This document shows, one piece after another, positions 58,071-64,000 of a stretch of 64,000 nt of DNA (within the stretch, counting starts at the first letter, position 1; each line of letters opens with the position of its first letter). Where the stretch lies: NCBI RefSeq assembly GCF_031759225.1, contig NZ_CP134494.1, positions 3,036,501 to 3,100,500 on the forward strand, in the 5' to 3' direction. The notes beneath the pieces were generated by a model, which worked only from the letters and a program-made list of their open reading frames with translations, searched no databases and had not been told where the DNA came from. The translations under genes were made by a program, and so were the position numbers. Source of the DNA: Mesobacillus jeotgali. GTDB lineage: Bacteria; Bacillota; Bacilli; Bacillales; Cytobacillaceae.

Positions 58071-58691
58071 TTAACAGACTTTCTCCAGCAATATTCTCCG
58101 GTACATATCTCCGAACATGACCCCTTCATCTGAAATCCGCTTAACTCTGGCTGTTTCTGTTGAGCTGATTTCCTCAAAAGATACACCGATGTCCGTGCCA
58201 AGCAGTTTAATCACATTTCTAAACGCTTTTTTAACATATGAAAGTTCTTTGCCAGGCTGTGCAAATTTATCGAAAATGACCACCAGACCTTCCCTGCGGC
58301 AAACTCTGATCATTTCGCCAAATGCCTTTTTGCTGTCGGGTACTACTGATAATATCAAGCTTCCGATCACATAATCGAAAGATGAAACGTCAAATTCAAG
58401 CTGTTGGGCATCCATTTTTAAAAAGGTTATCGAAGAATCCCTGAATTTATCTTTTGCTCTCTGCAGCATATCCTCAGAGTAATCGATTGCCGTAATCTCC
58501 AATTGGTCATATGGCAATCTCTCGATATCTGCCCCAGTGCCTACACCTACGAACAGCACCCTGTCCCCCGGACGGAACTGGATTTCGTTGAACAGTATGT
58601 CCCTTGCTTTCGAAAAAGGGCCAGCATTGAAGAATCTGTCGTAGATCGGGGCCCAGCCTTTGTAAATGAGCTTATTCCAGGAATTATTCAT
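58071..58691 (-). CDS. Class I SAM-dependent methyltransferase
   Basis: A 206-residue methyltransferase. SAM motif I is VLFVGVGTGADIE, motif II AIDYSEDML, and DYVIGSLILSVVPD is motif IV. It resembles phospholipid N-methyltransferase or UbiE-like enzymes; the substrate is not known. 35 bases separate it from the cadA stop, so it may be read with the cad operon. Confidence 0.85.
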   Translation of the reverse strand: MNNSWNKLIYKGWAPIYDRFFNAGPFSKARDILFNEIQFRPGDRVLFVGVGTGADIERLPYDQLEITAIDYSEDMLQRAKDKFRDSSITFLKMDAQQLEFDVSSFDYVIGSLILSVVPDSKKAFGEMIRVCRREGLVVIFDKFAQPGKELSYVKKAFRNVIKLLGTDIGVSFEEISSTETARVKRISDEGVMFGDMYRRILLEKVC

Positions 58692-58726
58692 GGGAATCCT
58701 CCAGCCAGAATCAGTATGTGCTACAT

Positions 58727-60862
58727 CTATTTATCTTTGACTCTCAAAAGCCTCAAGCCATTCAGAGTGACAATCAAGGTCGCTCCCATATCTGCGAAAA
58801 TCGCGATCCACAGGGTGAGCCAGCCAGGAATGACAAGCAGCAGGGCCAGCAATTTCACGCCAATTGAAAAAGCAATGTTTTGCTTGATAATAGCCAGTGT
58901 TTTGCGGCTTAATTTTATTGTGAACGGCAGTTTTTTCAAATCATCTGCCATCAAGGCGATATCAGCGGTTTCGAGTGCAGTATCGGTTCCAGCTCCGCCC
59001 ATTGCGACACCGACTGTAGCTGCGGCAAGTGCCGGCGCATCATTGATCCCGTCACCAACCATCGCGACTTTCCCATGGTTTTTCTGTAAAGCCTTTATGA
59101 AATTCAACTTCTCTTCAGGAAGCAAATCGGACTGGATATCCGACACGCCTGCCTGGCTGCCAATTGCCCGGGCAGTCCCTTTATTGTCCCCTGTCAGCAT
59201 GATTGTTTTTTCAACGCCAAGCTCGTGCAGACGAGATACCACTTCCTTGCTTGACTCTCTCACTTCATCGGCAACCGCAATTAACGCAAGCAAGCTGGTT
59301 TGTGAGCCTACTACCATAACGGTTTTCCCTTCCGATTGCATACCAGCAATTTTTTCAGAGACAGCAGATGGTATTCCCCCATCCACTATTTCCTCAAGGT
59401 ATTTAGGGCTGCCAACATGATACCTGACTCCGTCAACAACAGCTTTTATCCCTTTACCAGTTACCGAAGTGAAATCTTCAACCTGCTTTTCCCTGAAAAG
59501 AACTCCTTCCGTTTCTGCCTTGCGGACGATTGCAGCAGCAAGCGGATGTTGTGATTTGTTTTCAACAGCTGCCACCACTGATAAAAGCTCGGTGTGGTCT
59601 GCAGATGCAAGCATCTCGAAGTCAGTAACTGCTGGAATACCTTTAGTCAGCGTCCCGGTTTTATCAAAGGCAACTGCTTTGAGCATGCCCATTTCTTCCA
59701 AATAGACTCCGCCCTTAACCAATACACCATTTTTAGCCGCATTGCCAATCGCGGTCACGATAGACACCGGTGTCGAAATCACGAGTGCGCATGGGCAGCC
59801 GACAACAAGGACAGCCAGCCCCTGATAGATCCAATCACTCCAATCTGCATTAAACAAAAGCGGCGGTACAATCGCAACCAGGAAGGCAACCAAGATAATA
59901 ATCGGTGTATAATACTTTGCGAACCGGTCCACGAAAGCCTGCGAAGGTGCCTTTTCCGCCTGTGCCTCTTCGACAAGGTGAATGATTTTGGCAATCGTTG
60001 TATCATCGACCAGTTTAGTGATTTCAACTTCGATGAGACCCTCCCCATTCAGTGTCCCGGCAAACACCTCATCGCCTATCTTCTTATATGCTGGTACAGA
60101 TTCACCTGTAATTGCCGCCTGATTGACAGCCGATGAACCAGCAACGACTTCACCATCCATCGCAATTTTTTCACCAGGTTTTACAATCATGATATCGCCG
60201 ACTTGTATCTCATTTACATGAACACTGTATTCCCTGCCATTCCGGCGAACTAGCGCTTCTTTTGGGGCGATATCCATTAACGAACGGATCGAGGCCCTCG
60301 CCTTATCCATTGAATACCTCTCAAGCACTTCACTAATCGCAAATAAAATGACGACGACGGCTCCCTCGCTCCATTCGCCAATGATGGCAGCACCGATAAT
60401 GGCCACAGTCATCAGTGCCCTCATGTCAAAATCAAGCTTGAGAAGATTCTTGATTCCACTTTTGAAAAGGGAGAAGCCGCCTATGATAATCGCGCCTAAG
60501 AATAAAAAGATCGCGGGCACACTTCCTTCACCATAATTAAACTGAAAATAATAGGCGGCAATGATCATCACGAGGCTGATCAGTACCTTAGAATTTTCCT
60601 GCCAGAACGGCTTCTTTTTTTCAGGAAGAATCTCGGCTTTATCTGGATAAAGCCTCAGGTTCTCAAAAGCGCCCGCATGCTCCAGGGCCTCAATCGAGGC
60701 TTTCCCGTAAACCGTCAGCTTGGAAGCGCCAAAATTAACTTTTGCATCAAAAACACCATCCAGGTGCTTTACGTTCTCTTCGAACTTCCCGGCACAGCTC
60801 GCTCAGGTGAAGCCCTGTACCCGGTATATGGTTTTCTCTCCAGATTGTGCTGCTTCAGTCAT
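58727..60862 (-). CDS. cadA: Cd/Zn/Pb P-type ATPase CadA with in-frame TGA in the metal-binding motif
   Basis: A 711-codon P1B-type ATPase that exports soft divalent metals. Order: N-terminal HMA domain (about 12-75), membrane helices, TGES actuator (252-255), the transport motif C356-P-C358 (VVGCPCALV), phospho-Asp D400 in FDKTGT, and [10 protein letters not shown]. The text follows S. aureus CadA closely. Codon 20 is TGA (60803-60805) where GFTCxxC has its first Cys: it reads GFT-TGA-ASCAGKF. The start ATG has AAAGGAGATGG upstream and overlaps the cadC stop. Without read-through only a product starting after codon 20 could be made; an internal start near 60571 lacks the HMA domain. Selenocysteine, nonsense mutation and base error are all possible. 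Confidence 0.85.
60764..60805 (-). promoter_or_regulatory. Candidate SECIS-like hairpin after the cadA TGA
   Basis: On the minus strand GTTC (60785-60782) pairs with GAAC (60776-60773) around a GAAGA loop, and GTGC pairs with GCAC below an internal loop. The loop G is 22 bases after TGA, inside the range for bacterial SECIS elements. Stems are only four pairs each, and a rival CGAGCT/AGTTCG hairpin exists, so this may be chance. Confidence 0.2.
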
Positions 60863-61223
60863 TCACATCCATCTCCTTTTGATGTTCAAACGCCAGGTGA
60901 ATCAATTGCTTTACATGGTCATCGACAAGTGAATAATAAACAAGCTTACCTTCCTTGCGGTATTTAGCGAGCCCAAGGTTCTTCAAAAGCCTCAAATGGT
61001 GAGAAGCAGTAGCAGTGGACGAATTGACGACTGCAGCTACATCACAAACACAAAGTTCGTTGCCTACATATAGTGAGTATGCGATTTTAATCCTTGTTTC
61101 ATCTGATAAAGCCTTGAAAATTTTTGCTGCTGCAGAAGTATTTTGTTCTTTCACTTCTGCTGAAACCTGCTCCACTTTTTCATCGTGGACGCAATTGATC
61201 TGGCAGACATCTTGCTCCTTCAA
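60855..61223 (-). CDS. cadC: Cadmium-responsive repressor CadC (ArsR/SmtB family)
   Basis: A 122-residue winged-helix repressor. Starting at the TTG with GAGGTGA upstream, it reads MKEQDVCQINC, giving C7, C11, C58 and C60 (ELCVCDVA), the four ligands of the S. aureus CadC metal site, and DxH and His residues near the C-terminus for the second site. The recognition helix is TATASHHLRLLKNLG. It overlaps cadA by eight bases. Two operators lie upstream. An ATG six codons earlier has no ribosome site because an operator occupies that place. Confidence 0.92.
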   Translation of the reverse strand: MKEQDVCQINCVHDEKVEQVSAEVKEQNTSAAAKIFKALSDETRIKIAYSLYVGNELCVCDVAAVVNSSTATASHHLRLLKNLGLAKYRKEGKLVYYSLVDDHVKQLIHLAFEHQKEMDVND

Positions 61224-61241
61224 GTTGCTCACCTCACTCAT

Positions 61242-61284
61242 TCAAATGTTCATTTGATTATATCTTATTCAAATGAATGTTTGA
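61242..61284 (-). promoter_or_regulatory. cad promoter with two CadC operators
   Basis: Two dyads, TCAAATGTTCATTTGA (61242-61257, perfect seven-base arms) and TCAAATGAATGTTTGA (61269-61284), flank a TATAAT -10 box (61257-61262, minus strand). They resemble the S. aureus cad operator TCAAATAAATATTTGA. Their position explains repression by blocking the -10 and start site. Confidence 0.85.
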
Positions 61285-61400
61285 TTGTCAAACAAAAATA
61301 AAAAAACCAGGAGATTTCCCAGTTTTAGATGTCCACCACTTAGGTTCCTACCTTAAACCCTAGGCGCTGTGAAAACTGAATGTTGATTTCACAGTGTACG

Positions 61401-61589
61401 AAAAATAAACGGAGAGATTCCGCTTAATTGGAAAAGGCCCTTATTTTATGAAAAATAAGGGGCGTTTTTCCGTTTATTTAATCAAAATCATTGGATTTTG
61501 TCTTATTTATAGCAAGTAACCGGAATATCTCCGCCTTACTGCTTCAAAAGCGGCCTCTATATACAATAGCCGGAAATGCTCCGCTTATG
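61401..61589 (-). repeat. Dispersed ~190-bp repeat, copy 2 (inverted)
   Basis: Reverse complement of the copy at 17070-17261 with about 80 percent identity by eye; short CGGA..TCCG dyads are kept. It occupies most of the 410-base gap between the cad promoter and the histidine phosphatase gene; nothing else was seen there. Confidence 0.85.
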
Positions 61590-61633
61590 AATACACAAAT
61601 CTACACCAAAGGAATACTGAGCCATATAAAAAC

Positions 61634-62182
61634 TTAAATTCTATCATCCCATATTCGATTAAGCATTGTTTTTTCACTAGAAACGACAAGTTCGAAAACA
61701 TCCGGGTTCGTCATTTCCATCAAGCAGTCGTATCCGAAGCTCTCATTGAAATACCTCATGAGCAGTGTGGTCATGTTGCCATGGCTGACCAGTAAAATAT
61801 GGTCATGTTCTGAGCATAATACATCCTCTAAAAGCGATTTCGCGCGATTCATCGCCGTTGAATGGGACTCCCCACCTTCAAATACAAGCTCGAAGTCTTC
61901 AAAGCTTTGCTTTAATTTATCCCGCCAGTCCTCAAGGTTGACCGTGCTGAGCACTCTTTCTCCGAGTCGTTCATCTTGTTGAACACTTATTCCTCTTGAA
62001 TCAGAAAGTGGTCTGATTGTATCGATCGCTCTTTTAAAAGGACTTGAATAGATGATGTCTATTTCTTTTTGCTTGAAAAAGTCAACGAGCGCCAGTGCCT
62101 GTTTCCTGCCCTGTTCAGTCAGGGGAGATTCAACAGGCTGTCCGGCAGCACTTGCATGTCGTACAAGATAGATTGTTTTCAT
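61634..62182 (-). CDS. Histidine phosphatase family protein
   Basis: A 182-residue phosphoglycerate-mutase-like phosphatase. Catalytic His in YLVRHASAAGQ, Arg in SSPFKRAIDTI, Glu in FEGGESHSTAM and second His in LVSHGNMTTLL. Start MKTIYLVRH follows AAGGGGTG. True substrate unknown. Follows rnz by 17 bases on the same strand. Confidence 0.88.
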   Translation of the reverse strand: MKTIYLVRHASAAGQPVESPLTEQGRKQALALVDFFKQKEIDIIYSSPFKRAIDTIRPLSDSRGISVQQDERLGERVLSTVNLEDWRDKLKQSFEDFELVFEGGESHSTAMNRAKSLLEDVLCSEHDHILLVSHGNMTTLLMRYFNESFGYDCLMEMTNPDVFELVVSSEKTMLNRIWDDRI

Positions 62183-62199
62183 ACATAACACCCCTTCAC

Positions 62200-63129
62200 T
62201 CAGTCATGGTCATAAGAAACGGAGATTTCCATAAAATCTTCCGCGACTACCGTATTGGCAAACACGGTTCGAGCTTCCGCTTCAAGCTCCTGCCAGTCAT
62301 TCCGGTCATATCTGGAGCTAATATGGGTCAGGCAAAGCTGTTTCACATCGGCATTCAATGCTGTTTCTGCAGCCTGCAGAGTGGTCGAATGAAAATATTC
62401 ATAAGCAAGTGTGCCTTCATCTGCTGAAAAAGTTGCTTCATGGACGAGAAGGTCTGCATTTTGCGCAAGCAATGCAGCATTTTCACACACTCTTGTATCA
62501 CCCAGAATCGTAACAACTCTGCCTTTTTGCGGCGGACCGACGAAATCCACAGGGTTGATGACACTTCCATCATCAAGCAGGATTTCTTCACCATTCTTGA
62601 TTTTCCGGTAATCAGGCCCTGGTTTAACTCCCGCTGCCTGGAGCTTGTCTGCAAGAAGAGTGCCCGGACGGTCTTTTTCCATTACTCTATACCCATACGA
62701 AGGAATTCCATGCTCCAGTAGCTTTGCTTCTACGATGAACTGTTCATCTTCAAAGATTACGCCTTCTTCCAGCTCGATGATTTCAATCGGATATTTCAAG
62801 TAGGATTTACTAATTTTCAAAGATACCTCAATATACTCTTTAATCCCGGGAGGTCCATAAACGGTAACCATCGATTCCCCTCCCTGGAAGGAACGGCTGG
62901 ACAGCAGTCCTGGCAAGCCATAAATATGGTCTCCATGCAGGTGGGTGATGAATATTTTCTCGATCCTGCGCGGCTTTAAGCTAGTATGTAGAATTTGATG
63001 CTGAGTTGCTTCGCCACAATCGAACAGCCAGACAGCTCCGCGCTCCTCCAGCAATTTCAATGCGATTGACGTCACATTCCTCAGCTTGGCCGGTACACCC
63101 GCACCTGTTCCAAGAAAAAACACATCCAT
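62200..63129 (-). CDS. rnz: Ribonuclease Z
   Basis: A 309-residue metallo-beta-lactamase-fold endonuclease that trims the 3' ends of tRNA precursors lacking encoded CCA. Zinc motif H63-L-H65-G-D67-H68 ([11 protein letters not shown]), the flexible-arm region ([16 protein letters not shown]), and later [16 protein letters not shown] and THISSRY are present. Next to zwf in reverse orientation, as in B. subtilis (yqjK). Confidence 0.95.
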   Translation of the reverse strand: MDVFFLGTGAGVPAKLRNVTSIALKLLEERGAVWLFDCGEATQHQILHTSLKPRRIEKIFITHLHGDHIYGLPGLLSSRSFQGGESMVTVYGPPGIKEYIEVSLKISKSYLKYPIEIIELEEGVIFEDEQFIVEAKLLEHGIPSYGYRVMEKDRPGTLLADKLQAAGVKPGPDYRKIKNGEEILLDDGSVINPVDFVGPPQKGRVVTILGDTRVCENAALLAQNADLLVHEATFSADEGTLAYEYFHSTTLQAAETALNADVKQLCLTHISSRYDRNDWQELEAEARTVFANTVVAEDFMEISVSYDHD

Positions 63130-63386
63130 AATCCTAACATCCTCCCGTACAAAACGCCTGCAATCCTGGCAGGCAGGTTCATTATTCCTTTCAATATATC
63201 ACAACTGCCATTATTCCTCTAAAACAAACACCGGATTTGAACAGAAAGGGATAGTTCCACTTAATTGGAACAAAACTAAGTACAGTTCAAACAGTTGCTA
63301 ATTGTTCTCGAAACAGATAAAATTTTGTATTTGTAGAGTGTTTTTTTACATACATTTAAATTCACATAAAAGAGAGGTTCTATATT

Positions 63387-64000
63387 GTGGCACATACCGA
63401 AAAACCAACAGCTTTAATTATGATCTTCGGAGCTACGGGAGACCTGGCAAACCGTAAATTGTTTCCTTCCCTCTATAATTTGTTTGAAAAAGGAAAACTG
63501 GACAGATTCGCGGTCGTTGGCGTTGCCCGCCGAGCACTTTCAAATGAAGAATTCCAGCTTAAGGTAAAAGAGTCTGTTAAGGAGAATGGGGAGACAGATC
63601 CAAAGGCCGATCTCGACGAGTTTGTCTCCAAGTTTTATTATCATTCCCATGATGTAACTGATTCTAGTTCTTATCTTGCCCTGGGAAAGCTTTCGGAAGA
63701 ATTGGACAGCCACTATGGACTTAACGGCAATAGGATTTTTTATCTGGCAATGGCACCAGAATTCTTTGGGACAATTGCCGAGCACTTAAAGAAGGATAAG
63801 CTTACCGATGTTTCCGGCTTCAAGCGCCTGGTCATTGAGAAGCCGTTCGGACATGATCTTGAGTCAGCCAAAGTATTGAACAAGCAAATCCGGACCGCTT
63901 TTACAGAAGATGAAATTTACCGGATTGACCACTACCTTGGAAAAGAAATGGTCCAAAATATCGAAGTCATCCGTTTCGCGAATGCGATGTTTGAACCACT
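63387..64000 (+). CDS. zwf: Glucose-6-phosphate 1-dehydrogenase, 3' part cut by window edge
   Basis: The first 204 residues of Zwf, which oxidises glucose 6-phosphate in the pentose phosphate path. NADP loop FGATGDLANRKLFPSL, and EKPFGHD with RIDHYLGKEMVQN as the substrate site, are visible. It starts at a GTG with AGAGAGG upstream. The frame is open to the edge of the window. Confidence 0.95.
   Translation, partial: MAHTEKPTALIMIFGATGDLANRKLFPSLYNLFEKGKLDRFAVVGVARRALSNEEFQLKVKESVKENGETDPKADLDEFVSKFYYHSHDVTDSSSYLALGKLSEELDSHYGLNGNRIFYLAMAPEFFGTIAEHLKKDKLTDVSGFKRLVIEKPFGHDLESAKVLNKQIRTAFTEDEIYRIDHYLGKEMVQNIEVIRFANAMFEP

Noticed and set aside
58503..59420. Plus-strand 305-codon open frame
   Set aside because: It is antisense to the methyltransferase and CadA genes and has no ribosome site or family motif.
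58727..60571. CadA taken as a 614-residue protein starting at an internal GTG
   Set aside because: That start has no ribosome site and would drop the HMA domain that is still readable upstream; the start at 60862 has a strong one.

Overview
The window is chromosomal DNA of an endospore-forming Bacillaceae bacterium outside the B. subtilis group. Gene order follows the B. subtilis recS-ypbB-fer, sigX/res/spm/dacB/scp, lysA-spoVA-spoIIA-dacF, xerD-fur-spoIIM-nudF and yqk/yqj-zwf regions closely. Most gene names below rest on that order together with family motifs. The window cuts recS at the left edge and zwf at the right edge. No rRNA, tRNA, prophage, insertion sequence or CRISPR array was seen.

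Layout. 1-7.5 kb: recS-ypbB, divergent fer, ribU behind an FMN riboswitch, serA, a PHP phosphatase and an M23/LysM hydrolase. 7.6-24 kb: minus-strand block reading dacB-spmA-spmB, rluB, resA-resB-resC-resD-resE, sigX-rsiX, with ypuI, scpAB, ypuF and ribT beside it. 24-42.4 kb: lysA, a reduced spoVA operon (AA, AB, AEA, AF only), spoIIAA-AB-sigF, dacF, pdp-punA-deoB (nucleoside salvage), xerD, yqzK, fur, spoIIM, an EndoQ-like protein, nudF, mciZ, yqkF and a ZIP-like membrane protein. 42.4-50.4 kb: a GrpB/YqkE pair, an acetoacetate module (scoA-scoB, thiolase, divergent HMG-CoA lyase), yqkD, a lipoprotein, a HesB-like protein and a CDGSH protein. 50.4-64 kb: an SOS polymerase with a YolD partner, SDR and metallo-beta-lactamase proteins, proI behind a proline T-box, a glycosyltransferase, namA, a methyltransferase, a cadmium operon (cadC-cadA), a histidine phosphatase, rnz and zwf.

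How genes work together. SpoIIAA/SpoIIAB/SigF form the forespore switch; SpoVA, SpmAB, DacB, DacF, SpoIIM and MciZ are further sporulation parts. ResABC mature cytochrome c and ResDE regulate respiration. HMG-CoA lyase, ScoAB and thiolase together would turn HMG-CoA into acetyl-CoA.

Most notable: (1) cadA has a good start and ribosome site but an in-frame TGA exactly where the first cysteine of the N-terminal metal-binding GFTCxxC motif should be, a possible selenocysteine or a point nonsense change. (2) Three intergenic arrays all have an exact 52-bp period (two share one sequence family, the third differs), each unit being a 27-bp palindrome plus a 25-bp T-rich spacer. (3) Two further dispersed repeat families occur. 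(4) The spoVA operon lacks spoVAC, spoVAD and spoVAEB, and the riboflavin operon is missing from its usual place between ribT and lysA.
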